Shown here: positions 31,868 through 39,926 of the stretch, piece after piece | How positions within the stretch are numbered: position 1 is the first letter of the stretch | Layout: every line of letters starts with the position of its first letter | Assembly (NCBI GenBank): GCA_045629285.1 | Contig: JAZQQY010000062.1 | Span: 1-64,000 of the forward strand | Reading direction: 5' to 3' | DNA from: UBA1723 sp045629285 | GTDB taxonomy: Bacteria; Bacteroidota; Bacteroidia; Bacteroidales; Paludibacteraceae | DNA: 64,000 bases | The notes under the pieces: model-generated | The model's database searches: none | Told to the model about the DNA's origin: nothing | Seen by the model: the letters and a program-made list of their open reading frames with translations, nothing else | Translations under genes and position numbers: made by a program

Positions 31868-34432
31868 ATGAAAGTTAAGACTAGCAACACAAACCAGTCT
31901 GCATGGAGAGAGCTTACTACTACAGCTAAGATTCCAGCAAAGCTAGAGAAGCTACAGACTTTGGCAAAGAACCTATGGTGGGTTTGGAATGAGGAGGCAA
32001 CTGACCTATTTGAGAAGATTGACCCTGAGACATGGGAGGCGACAGGTAAGAATCCAGTATTGTTCCTTTCAAAGGTAAATATCAAGCGTCTTGACGAAGT
32101 TTCAAAGGATGCTGATTTCGCAAAGGAAATTGATTCAGTATATAAGAACTTCAAGGCTTACATGGATAAGAAGAACGAGGCTAGCAAGCCATCGGTTGCT
32201 TACTTCTCTATGGAGTACGGTTTGACAGACATTCTTAAGATCTACTCAGGTGGTCTTGGTGTATTGGCTGGAGACTACTTGAAGGAGGCTTCTGACTCTA
32301 ACATCAACATGTGTGCAGTCGGATTCCTTTACAGATACGGTTACTTCACTCAGTCTATCTCAATGGACGGTGATCAGATCGCTGTATACGAGCCACAGAA
32401 TTTCTCGACTCTTCCACTAGAGCAGATTAAGGATAAGGACGGTAACCCAATCATCCTTGAGGTTCCTTACTACGACAGAGTTATCTACTCTAACATCTGG
32501 AAGGTAGCAGTTGGTCGTGTTGATCTATACTTGCTAGATACAGATATCGAGCAGAACCCTGACTATGATCGTTCAATCACTCACCAGCTATACGGTGGTG
32601 ACTGGGAGAACCGTTTGAAGCAGGAGTACTTGCTAGGTATCGGTGGTGTGTTGATGCTACAGAAGCTAGGTATCAAGAAGGATATCTACCACTGTAATGA
32701 GGGTCACGCAGCTCTTCTTAACCTACAGCGTTTGTGCGATTACATCGAGAAGGATGGTATGACATTCGAGCAGGCTAAGGAAGTTGTTCATGCATCTGCA
32801 CTTTACACAGTTCATACTCCAGTTCCAGCTGGTCACGATAAGTTCGATGAGGGCTTGTTCGGAAGATATATGTACAAGTACGCTGAGCGTCTAGGCATCT
32901 CTTGGGATGACTTGATGGATCTTGGTCGTGAGAACCCAGGCGACAAGGGAGAGAAGTTCTCTATGTCAGTGTTCGCATGTAACCTATGCCAGGAGTCGAA
33001 CGGTGTGTCTTGGTTGCACGGTGAGGTTTCTAAGAAGATGTTTGCTCCAATTTGGAAGGGTTACTTCCCAGAGGAGTTGCATGTTGGATACGTTACAAAT
33101 GGTGTTCACATGCCAACATGGGCAGACCGTTCTTGGAAGGCTTTGTTCGAGTCGACATTCGGTGCTGATTACATTGCAAAGCAGGCTAAGGAGGCTACTT
33201 GGGCTCCAATCAACAAGGTTGACGATGCTAAGGTATGGGCAACTAAGTTGGCTTTGAAGAATCGTTTGATCGACTTCATCAAGGTACAGTATAAGGCTAA
33301 CTGGTTGAAGAATCAGGGTGATCCTTCACAGGTATTGGCTATCACAGAGAAGATCAATCCAAATGCGTTGACAATCGGTTTCGGACGTCGTTTCGCTACA
33401 TATAAGCGTGCACACTTGTTGTTCACAGATTTGAAGCGTTTGTCTCAGATCGTTAACAACGAGAAGGCTCCAGTTCAGTTCTTCTTCACTGGTAAGGCTC
33501 ACCCAGCTGATGGTGGTGGTCAGGGCTTGATCAAGAGAATCATCGAGATTTCTCGTATGCCAGAATTCCAGGGTAAGGTTATCTTCTTGGAGAACTACGA
33601 TATGGCTCTAGCTAAGAAGCTTATCTCAGGTGTTGATATTTGGTTGAACACACCAACTCGTCCACTTGAGGCATCTGGTACATCAGGTGAGAAGGCATTG
33701 ATGAACGGTACAATCAACTTCTCCGTTAAGGACGGTTGGTGGTACGAAGGCTACCGCGAGGGTGCAGGTTGGGCTTTGACTGAGCACAGAACTTACGATT
33801 ATCAGCCACATCAGGATCAGCTTGATGCTGCTACTATCTACAACCTACTTGAGACAGAGATCATCCCTAAGTACTACGCTACTAACTCTAAGGGCTACTC
33901 TCCAGAGTGGGTACAGACAATCAAGAACTCATTTATGCAGATCACTCCAAACTATACAATGAAGCGTCAGTTGGATGACTATGTAGATCGTTTCTACAAC
34001 AAGCTACAGAAGGCATACGACGAGGTTTCTGCTAACGGTTACGCTAAGGCTAAGGAGATCGCAGCATGGAAGGAGAAGATTGCAGCTGGTTGGGATAACA
34101 TCAGAATCGAGTCTGCTAACATTCCTGAGAAGTTGTTGTCTAACCCAGAGGTTGGCGACAAGAACTTGTTCGAGGCAGTACTTGACGTCAATAATCTTGG
34201 TGACAATGGTATCGGTGTTGATATCGTTATCTCAAACAAGAACGAGAAGGGTCACGACAAGATCTACAAGGTTGTTGAGATGGAGATGTACAAGCAGGAA
34301 GGATCTAAGTTGTTCTACAAGGCTAACATCGTTATCGAGGAGGCTGACACTTACAAGTACGCATTCCGTATGTTCCCTAAGAGCAACCTACTTGCTCACA
34401 AGATGGATTTCTGTTACACAAGATGGTTCTAA
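31868..34432 (+). CDS. glgP: Alpha-glucan (glycogen) phosphorylase
   Basis: 854 residues of the GT35 family, shorter bacterial alpha-glucan phosphorylase type. The N-terminal DUF3417-like region (LAKNLWWVWNEEATDLF) is followed by the phosphorylase core: HCNEGHAALL, TVHTPVPAGHDKF, YVTNGVHMPTW, FGRRFATYKRA. The PLP-lysine motif EASGTSGEKALMNG has K609 as the likely cofactor lysine. Reaction: phosphorolysis of alpha-1,4-glucan to glucose-1-phosphate. Codon choice is strongly biased (AAG, AAC, TAC, CTA), suggesting high expression. Intrinsic terminator ~140 bp downstream. Confidence 0.95.
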   Translation: MKVKTSNTNQSAWRELTTTAKIPAKLEKLQTLAKNLWWVWNEEATDLFEKIDPETWEATGKNPVLFLSKVNIKRLDEVSKDADFAKEIDSVYKNFKAYMDKKNEASKPSVAYFSMEYGLTDILKIYSGGLGVLAGDYLKEASDSNINMCAVGFLYRYGYFTQSISMDGDQIAVYEPQNFSTLPLEQIKDKDGNPIILEVPYYDRVIYSNIWKVAVGRVDLYLLDTDIEQNPDYDRSITHQLYGGDWENRLKQEYLLGIGGVLMLQKLGIKKDIYHCNEGHAALLNLQRLCDYIEKDGMTFEQAKEVVHASALYTVHTPVPAGHDKFDEGLFGRYMYKYAERLGISWDDLMDLGRENPGDKGEKFSMSVFACNLCQESNGVSWLHGEVSKKMFAPIWKGYFPEELHVGYVTNGVHMPTWADRSWKALFESTFGADYIAKQAKEATWAPINKVDDAKVWATKLALKNRLIDFIKVQYKANWLKNQGDPSQVLAITEKINPNALTIGFGRRFATYKRAHLLFTDLKRLSQIVNNEKAPVQFFFTGKAHPADGGGQGLIKRIIEISRMPEFQGKVIFLENYDMALAKKLISGVDIWLNTPTRPLEASGTSGEKALMNGTINFSVKDGWWYEGYREGAGWALTEHRTYDYQPHQDQLDAATIYNLLETEIIPKYYATNSKGYSPEWVQTIKNSFMQITPNYTMKRQLDDYVDRFYNKLQKAYDEVSANGYAKAKEIAAWKEKIAAGWDNIRIESANIPEKLLSNPEVGDKNLFEAVLDVNNLGDNGIGVDIVISNKNEKGHDKIYKVVEMEMYKQEGSKLFYKANIVIEEADTYKYAFRMFPKSNLLAHKMDFCYTRWF

Positions 34433-34572
34433 CGATAAACCATTTGTAAGCATCAAATTTTTTGTAGGTTTATGCAAAGTTAATATGTTTTTTGAATATT
34501 CAATAAATCTGCATAAAAATTTGTAAAAATAGATAAGATACTTTTTATTAAAGTATAATTTTTGTAATATAG

Positions 34573-34610
34573 AAAACGCTCATTTGCGAAAATGGGCGTT
34601 TTTGTTTTTT
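34573..34610 (+). terminator. Intrinsic terminator of the glycogen operon
   Basis: A stem formed by AAAACGCTCATTT and AAATGGGCGTTTT (one G-U pair) is followed by a T-run. It lies 140 bp after the glgP stop. Confidence 0.8.
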
Positions 34611-34693
34611 ATAAGTCTTTTTTTGTCTCGCAGATATTAAATTTCTCGCTGATTTTTAGGATTTTGCAAGATTTTTTTGTAATTTCGCAACAT

Positions 34694-34803
34694 CTAATTA
34701 AGGGAACTTATATCGAATGATATACGAGACTAAAAATTAGAACGAATTAAATAGAAATTATATAAAAATCGGGGCTTTTGTGAAAAAGCTCCGATTTTTT
34801 ATA
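34694..34803 (+). ncRNA. Candidate small structured RNA with intrinsic terminator
   Basis: A promoter-like TTTA-N21-TAATTTCG (the -7-like box at 34680-34687 has one mismatch) precedes a predicted structure. CTAATT (34694-34699) pairs with AATTAG (34735-34740) around an inner ATATC-GAAT-GATAT hairpin. A strong terminator stem follows at 34764-34799 (AAAATCGGGGCTTTT against AAAAGCTCCGATTTT) with a T-run. No open reading frame of note. The terminator is well supported; the RNA itself is inferred. Confidence 0.35.
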
Positions 34804-35033
34804 ATGCCCACTTTTAAAAATCATAATGCCCAAAATTAGGAAAATGGATTTTCTAATTGTTTGATTATGTTCGGTTTGTGGGCGGGACTCCTTCTATATT
34901 CTTACATATATTCCGAAGTAGTTAAATAGTTTTCCCCTTGAAAAAAAGAAAGAAATTTATTGGTATGTTTTGAAAAATATCTATTTTTGCATCGTTGTTT
35001 TTGAAACAACTATAATTTCTATTAAAATTCGAC
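34804..35033 (+). promoter_or_regulatory. Promoter and operator-like repeats upstream of the 35,034 gene
   Basis: Part of a 600-bp gene-free stretch starting at 34433. It contains a 10-bp direct repeat ATAATGCCCA (34801-34810 and 34823-34832, 22-bp period), an imperfect inverted repeat AATTAG...CTAATT (34834-34858), a promoter with TTGG (34960) and -7 box TATTTTTG (34982-34989), and a perfect GTTGTTT-TTG-AAACAAC dyad (34994-35010) just after the -7 box. This is a likely regulated promoter, possibly autorepressed. Confidence 0.5.
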
Positions 35034-36146
35034 ATGATAAAAAAATCGCAAATGTCTGTATTTGACGATTGTATTAGATCTCAAAAAGAACAGACCAAAG
35101 TACAGAATGTTGTTCCGACTTCTGCTATAAATTCGGAATACTTTTCAGAGCCTCAAAAGATTGAGAATCTGAAGAATAGCATTGACAAATCTCTTCGTCA
35201 ATCCAATCGAGAAACAGGTGTTTTATCCATCAAAAAAGTAATCAAGGACAGAGATTCTTTTATACGTTTATATCAGTCCGAAGATACAATCAACGCTTTT
35301 GCAACGCTTTCTGCTATTTCAAGTTTCAAAGTTCTTGCTATGCTCGTTGAATCTTTAGCTCCATCAGAGGATAATACTGTCTATTTTGACAAGACTCAAT
35401 GGAGTAAATACAAGCTTACTAAAAAGACTTTTCGTACAGGAATTAAGGATTTGATTCTGTCTGGTTTTTTAGTTAAATCATGTGGCAAAAGGACTTTCAA
35501 GTATCAGGTTAATACGAATATTTTTAGTTGTGGCGAATTGTCTTTATCTGCTTATGAATCAGAGACTAAAATAAGGCGAAAGTATGTTAAAGTGATAACA
35601 GATGAGACTCAGATGAAACGCTATGGCATTCAAAAGTCTTCTGTAGAAGATGTCGCATATCAAATGTTCTTGTCTGATGCTACGGAAAGTGTTGTGAATG
35701 GTGTCTATGCTTCGAAAGATAGTGATGGACGAAGGTTCTTCAAAGTATATAGAGGAAAATTCGTACAAGCATTGCTGAGCATACGAAGGAAAGTGTCTGC
35801 CAAGCTAATTGCTTATTCTATAGATTCTTATGTTCCTCAAAATAAACATTTGACAAATATTTCAAGGTCGGAAATTGGCAATAATCCAGCTTTTTCAATG
35901 AGTAAGTCTTCTTATTATCGAGCTGTAAATGATTGCCTTAATTCTGGTTTGTTTTTTTGTGGTAAAGAGGACAATAAAATCTATATGCATCCTGACTTTT
36001 GGTGTTATGGATCACGAAACAAAATTGCTGATTTCATCAAGAAAAAATTCAATCTCAAGATGAAAATTTATTGGACTAAAAAAGAGAAAAAAAGACACTA
36101 TATCTCCCAGATGCTTGACGCAAAAATATACGATTCTATTCTTTAG
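35034..36146 (+). CDS. Hypothetical protein with winged-helix-like segments, possible replication/regulatory protein of the element
   Basis: 370 residues, basic, no signal peptide. Two regions have a winged-helix-like rhythm: residues ~90-165 (FKVLAMLVESL then LTKKTFRTGIKDLILSGFLV and KYQVNTNIF) and ~290-345 (MSKSSYYRAVNDCLNSGLFF, IYMHPDFWCYG). In both, the sequence 'recognition helix - L..G.. - short strand - Y/H-x-pattern' recalls Rep-type winged-helix proteins of Bacteroidetes plasmids. I do not recognise the family, so initiator or regulator is only a suggestion. Its promoter is decorated with repeats. It is the first gene of the mobile element and is transcribed away from glgP and towards the integrase. 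Confidence 0.45.
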   Translation: MIKKSQMSVFDDCIRSQKEQTKVQNVVPTSAINSEYFSEPQKIENLKNSIDKSLRQSNRETGVLSIKKVIKDRDSFIRLYQSEDTINAFATLSAISSFKVLAMLVESLAPSEDNTVYFDKTQWSKYKLTKKTFRTGIKDLILSGFLVKSCGKRTFKYQVNTNIFSCGELSLSAYESETKIRRKYVKVITDETQMKRYGIQKSSVEDVAYQMFLSDATESVVNGVYASKDSDGRRFFKVYRGKFVQALLSIRRKVSAKLIAYSIDSYVPQNKHLTNISRSEIGNNPAFSMSKSSYYRAVNDCLNSGLFFCGKEDNKIYMHPDFWCYGSRNKIADFIKKKFNLKMKIYWTKKEKKRHYISQMLDAKIYDSIL

Positions 36147-36328
36147 AATGGTATATTTATTCGTTCTTTTGTTGCCTTGAATTTTTGCTTTTTTTTCTAC
36201 GAAAAGACACAAGTTTTGTGCCTTGTTTTTGTCGTGCCGTAACAAATATGCAACAAAATATCATCAAAATTTGTTTTTTTGTGATGTTGCTTTGTTCCGC
36301 ATTTTGTTTTTTTGTTTTCTAATCAAAA

Positions 36329-37447
36329 CTACACGTTGTTAAGTAGGTTTATTGTGTCAATCTTCTGTTTATCAATGATTTTTGCGTATATCATTGTTGT
36401 TTGGATGTTCGTGTGACCAAGTAAATCTCTGATGGCAGTTATGTTAGCATTCTTAGAAAGTAACAAAGTTGCAAAGGTATGTCTGCCGACATGCGTTGTG
36501 ACTTTTTTTGATAAACCTGCATCCTTGGCTAACTGTGTAACATGTCTGTTTATCGTTATTAGTGCTCCAGGCAAGTCGAATACCAAATCGTCTCCCTTTT
36601 TATTTCCTCTCGGTGGTAATAAGTCTATAGCCTTTTGACATAAGGGAATACTGATTGGCTTTTGTGTCTTTTGGATAGTTTTCTCTATTCTTACTGAGTC
36701 TCCATTGATTACGATATTGTTCCATGTTAGTAATCTAATATCGCTAATACGAAGACCACAGTAGCATTCAAACAGAAAAGCTTGCTTGACTACTGGGTTG
36801 TTGCTGGCTGTATTCTTGATTGCATTAAACTCCTCTTCTGTCAAATACGTTCTTTGATTTTCTTTGATCTTTACTCTGTATTCATGAGGAACTAAAGTAA
36901 AAGGATTTCTATCTATGTATTCATTTCTTACTGCATAGTTAAGAGAGAGAACCATAACCTTTTCATAGACTTTAGCTCCTCCAGGTGATAAATGTCTTCC
37001 TCTTTTTTCTGATACATATACATTTTGAATGTAATCCAGCCAATCTATGCAGTATTGCTTGTCTATTTCGCACAATTTTACTTTTGGCGAAAATTCTTTA
37101 ATTCTATCTATTGTTTGGCTAATCTGATGTATGTAATTCCCCTTTCTTTGATGATCATCCTTAAACTCTGCCAACAAATCGGTAAATAACATCTTCGAGG
37201 AATCATTGTCTTTGATGTTAGCTTTTTTATGTACTAACGAAATGATTCTTTCTGCTTTGATTTTATTAGCTGCCTTTAGAGTTTCTTTATTTATATCTTT
37301 GTCATTATCCGTCTTTTCTGGAATGATATACAAATTAAGAGATTCATAGGATCTTTTGCCCTCCCAGTAACAGTCAAGATATATACTTTTGTTTCCACCT
37401 TTTAATTTGCGGAATCTAATCTTAATTGGTTCTTTTGCTTTGTTCAT
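36329..37447 (-). CDS. int: Tyrosine-family site-specific integrase
   Basis: 372 residues. The N-terminal arm-binding region (~1-85) is followed by a SAM-like core-binding domain (~86-190) and a catalytic domain. Catalytic residues are visible: R233 (CGLRISDIRLL), H319-x2-R322 (THVGRHTFATLLL), H345 (DLLGHTNIQTT) and nucleophile Y354. This fits the integrases of Bacteroides conjugative transposons and ICEs, which integrate and excise circular intermediates. It is transcribed leftward towards the presumed left end. A -7 box (TATTTTTG) lies 41 bp upstream of the ATG. Confidence 0.93.
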   Translation of the reverse strand: MNKAKEPIKIRFRKLKGGNKSIYLDCYWEGKRSYESLNLYIIPEKTDNDKDINKETLKAANKIKAERIISLVHKKANIKDNDSSKMLFTDLLAEFKDDHQRKGNYIHQISQTIDRIKEFSPKVKLCEIDKQYCIDWLDYIQNVYVSEKRGRHLSPGGAKVYEKVMVLSLNYAVRNEYIDRNPFTLVPHEYRVKIKENQRTYLTEEEFNAIKNTASNNPVVKQAFLFECYCGLRISDIRLLTWNNIVINGDSVRIEKTIQKTQKPISIPLCQKAIDLLPPRGNKKGDDLVFDLPGALITINRHVTQLAKDAGLSKKVTTHVGRHTFATLLLSKNANITAIRDLLGHTNIQTTMIYAKIIDKQKIDTINLLNNV

Positions 37448-37487
37448 TTTGATAAGTGATAAGTTCTTTGTTTGTTGTATCTATATG

Positions 37488-37495
37488 CAAAAATA
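37488..37495 (-). promoter_or_regulatory. -7 promoter box of the integrase
   Basis: Minus-strand TATTTTTG matches TAnnTTTG. It abuts the terminator hairpin of the upstream histone-like gene, so any -33 element would lie inside that hairpin. Confidence 0.45.
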
Positions 37496-37528
37496 ATAAA
37501 AAGAGACTGATTATTAGTCAGTCTCTTT
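37496..37528 (-). terminator. Intrinsic terminator of the histone H1-like gene
   Basis: The minus-strand stem AAAGAGACTGA/TCAGTCTCTTT with a 7-nt loop is followed by T-rich sequence. It separates the histone-like gene from the integrase. Confidence 0.75.
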
Positions 37529-37545
37529 CAAATAAATAAAGTTGG

Positions 37546-37722
37546 TTACTTTTTGCTTTCTTCAAGACTTGCCTTTCGGAACTCTTTCAAAAGCTTTTCT
37601 AACTCTAAACTTGCCTTTCTCGCTCTTGATCCAGCAGCTTTGTTGCCAGATTCAATCTGAGATGTTGCATCCTTTTGAAACGCCTCAAAAGATGCATTGA
37701 TCTTTTCTACTATTTCTTTCAT
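37546..37722 (-). CDS. Histone H1-like DNA-binding protein
   Basis: 58 residues, read directly from the minus strand (MKEIVEKINASFEAFQKDAT onward). The second half, SGNKAAGSRARKASLELEKL, then LLKEFRKASLEESKK, matches the Bacteroidetes 'histone H1-like' (Hc1-type) small basic proteins. These presumably bind and compact DNA. It has its own promoter (-7 box TACCTTTG, 37749-37756) and its own terminator, so it is an independent unit between traM and the integrase. Its location inside the element suggests the copy travels with it. Confidence 0.8.
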   Translation of the reverse strand: MKEIVEKINASFEAFQKDATSQIESGNKAAGSRARKASLELEKLLKEFRKASLEESKK

Positions 37723-37748
37723 GGTTTATAATGATTTACTTTTCTTTT

Positions 37749-37756
37749 CAAAGGTA
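37749..37756 (-). promoter_or_regulatory. -7 promoter box of the histone H1-like gene
   Basis: Minus-strand TACCTTTG fits TAnnTTTG and lies 26 bp before the start codon. A TTGC at roughly 19-bp spacing could serve as the -33 element. It sits immediately before the end of traM. Confidence 0.55.
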
Positions 37757-37778
37757 CTAATTTCACTGACAACAGCAA

Positions 37779-38909
37779 CTATTTTTTCTGTTTTATAAAA
37801 ACTTCGTAGTTTGCAGGAAGAGTAACCTTTGTTTCCCTTATTTTGTTAGAAGTTGCATTTTTTATTGCAGATGTAGTTGAAGTGATAACATTAGATAAGG
37901 TACGCTGTGCAGGAGTGACACCTATACTTGTTCCACTTATGGTATTGCTGGAAGTTTCTTTAACAGCATCATTTACAGCATTGTCTGCAACATACAAGCC
38001 TTCAAAACCGTCTCTATCATATATAACTGCATCGAAAGGATATATATTGCCATTGAATATTATATTTTCTGTTTTAAGGTGCATTCTGTTAGCAGAAAAA
38101 CTCGCTTTCGCATAGACCATCGTGTTTTTAGGTATAGTTGTTCCTGATATGGTTATGCTCTCTGTAATGCGAAGCTTTACTTGACTTGCGGTTGTTATGT
38201 TGGTTTGCTCGTCATTGACTACAGCATGCAAAGTGTTTTTGCTTGTAGATGTATTGCTTCCACCCATAGTGCGAAATCCTTTTTTTGAAGCAGTTCTTTG
38301 TGGTAGTTCTGCGATATGCTCAACCTTTACTTCTTCTTTCTTCTCTTGGTCTTGATCTGTAATGTCAATACCTGTCTGTAAGGAGATACGCTTCTTCTTT
38401 TCTCTCATAGTTTCCTTCTTCCTTCTTGCAATTTGATCTTCAACAGATTCTTCCTTTTTCTCTTCTTGCGGCTCTTTAATGTTATTGACAGAGCTATGAG
38501 CAATAGTAGTTGTTTGATTACTATTGCCTTTATTAGAGCCAATGTTGTTGAGTGATGCAATTTGCTCTTGTGGAGTCAGGTCAACTTTCGTTTCTGGTTC
38601 TGTTTCATCTTGTGCTTCATACTCGGAAGATGCTCCTGTGAAAAATGAAAGTGAGTTAAATTCTCTCTCTGCTTTGATTTCTGCGTCTCTTCTTTGTTGT
38701 TGAGATTGATACTCCTCAAACATTTCCATTCTTGATTTGGATGTTGATTCATTTTCCGTGACGATAGGATCTGGAATTACATTGATGTCAACGGATTGCT
38801 CTTCCACTGCAAGAACTTCTGATGTTCCACCTCCCATCATGTAGAAGAACCCACATCCTATTAAACACAAAAAACTACAGAATGCGTGTGTTATTATTTG
38901 TTTGTTCAT
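37779..38909 (-). CDS. traM: Conjugative transposon protein TraM (VirB10-like)
   Basis: 376 residues. An N-terminal transmembrane helix (~8-27, FCSFLCLIGCGFFYMMGGGT) is followed by a charged, disordered periplasmic linker with coiled-coil potential (~55-220). A C-terminal beta domain (~235-376: LRITESITISGTTIPKNTMV, FDAVIYDRDGFEGLYV) is typical of the TraM/TrbI/VirB10 family. VirB10-type proteins bridge inner and outer membranes in the type IV secretion channel. The start overlaps the traL stop by 4 bp. It is the last Tra gene in the visible operon, whereas CTnDOT-type operons continue with traN. Confidence 0.8.
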   Translation of the reverse strand: MNKQIITHAFCSFLCLIGCGFFYMMGGGTSEVLAVEEQSVDINVIPDPIVTENESTSKSRMEMFEEYQSQQQRRDAEIKAEREFNSLSFFTGASSEYEAQDETEPETKVDLTPQEQIASLNNIGSNKGNSNQTTTIAHSSVNNIKEPQEEKKEESVEDQIARRKKETMREKKKRISLQTGIDITDQDQEKKEEVKVEHIAELPQRTASKKGFRTMGGSNTSTSKNTLHAVVNDEQTNITTASQVKLRITESITISGTTIPKNTMVYAKASFSANRMHLKTENIIFNGNIYPFDAVIYDRDGFEGLYVADNAVNDAVKETSSNTISGTSIGVTPAQRTLSNVITSTTSAIKNATSNKIRETKVTLPANYEVFIKQKK

Positions 38910-39250
38910 CTCTTTTGCTTCATTTGGTTAATACTGTCAGCTTTCTGTATGCTGTCAATCATTTGAAGATATTTCTGATTTTGCTTCGTTACTTCCGAGA
39001 AGCCAGAAGTCAGTTCATCTTCAACTTGTTGACTTATGTCACTTAAATCTTTGACTACTTCAGTGACTTCTTTTTGAGAGTCTCTTTTGATACTCATTCT
39101 CCATCTGTGACCTAATGTAAACAATACAAGCAATATCAAAAGAATAACGAAAACTTTAATCGTAAATGATTTCCTTTTTTCTATTGGCATTGAATTAAGA
39201 TATGATTCAAGATTAGCCAATTTGCGACAGACTGTTTCTATTATGTTCAT
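38906..39250 (-). CDS. traL: Putative conjugation protein TraL
   Basis: 114 residues with one transmembrane helix (~31-47, VFVILLILLVLFTLGHRW) and a charged C-terminal helix. The identification rests mostly on position between TraK and TraM and on the small single-pass topology shared with CTnDOT TraL (DUF3989-like). It overlaps both neighbours by 4 bp, consistent with translational coupling. Confidence 0.6.
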   Translation of the reverse strand: MNIIETVCRKLANLESYLNSMPIEKRKSFTIKVFVILLILLVLFTLGHRWRMSIKRDSQKEVTEVVKDLSDISQQVEDELTSGFSEVTKQNQKYLQMIDSIQKADSINQMKQKR

Positions 39251-39867
39251 CTTCTTACTTTTTTAATTGAATGAAAATCCTTGATGTTCCATTTGCCGAG
39301 AACAAATCCGTGCGGATTACTATCTGTTCTTGGACTATTGATAAGCAACTGATGAGAAACGATTGAAAAATACTCAATGTCAGTGCTACGCATAAATGTT
39401 GTTTTGCCGTAGTAAGTTGCTTCATAAGGATATTTATCCATATTGACAACAACACTATCTGTAAAGATTTCGCAGATGATACCACCTTGAACTATATGTT
39501 CATAGTATTGTTTTGACTTTCTTTCCTTATAATAGAAAGCAGGAGTTTCATCAGATAACTGCAAAGCTTGATTGATGTTTCTCTCGATACTTTCCAAGTT
39601 AGGAGTAAGCGTAAAAAACAGTTCGTGAAATCGTTGAACATGAGCTTTGGCTTCTGCAGGACGAGATTGGTTGATGTCTTGTTGTAATGCCAATATCAAA
39701 CTTTTTCCGTTGTCAAGAACATATATTTTTTCTCTTTGAGACTCAGCAAACTGATAACTCTGAAAAATTGCAAAGATTGATACAACTACAGCTATTGTAG
39801 TAATACCTATCAAATAGACCTTAGTTAATGAATGAATCGTTTGAATGTCTTTTAATTTGTTTAGCAT
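39247..39867 (-). CDS. traK: Conjugative transposon protein TraK (VirB8-like)
   Basis: The start is placed at the ATG at 39867 (MLNKLKDIQTIHSLTKVYLI); an upstream TTG would add only six lysine-rich residues. It has 206 residues, an N-terminal transmembrane helix (~20-40), then a periplasmic NTF2-like domain with AEAKAHVQRFHELFFTLTPN and the long strand region typical of TraK. VirB8-type proteins are assembly factors of the type IV secretion inner-membrane complex. It lies 59 bp downstream of traJ. Confidence 0.85.
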   Translation of the reverse strand: MLNKLKDIQTIHSLTKVYLIGITTIAVVVSIFAIFQSYQFAESQREKIYVLDNGKSLILALQQDINQSRPAEAKAHVQRFHELFFTLTPNLESIERNINQALQLSDETPAFYYKERKSKQYYEHIVQGGIICEIFTDSVVVNMDKYPYEATYYGKTTFMRSTDIEYFSIVSHQLLINSPRTDSNPHGFVLGKWNIKDFHSIKKVRR

Positions 39868-39926
39868 AATTTTCTTCTTTTTCAAGGGTTGATACTCATT
39901 GATTTCTTAACAGATGAAATGACAGG

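Noticed and set aside
34475..34482. Minus-strand -7 box (TAACTTTG) after glgP
   Set aside because: It would transcribe antisense into glgP; no gene or proper -33 element supports it.
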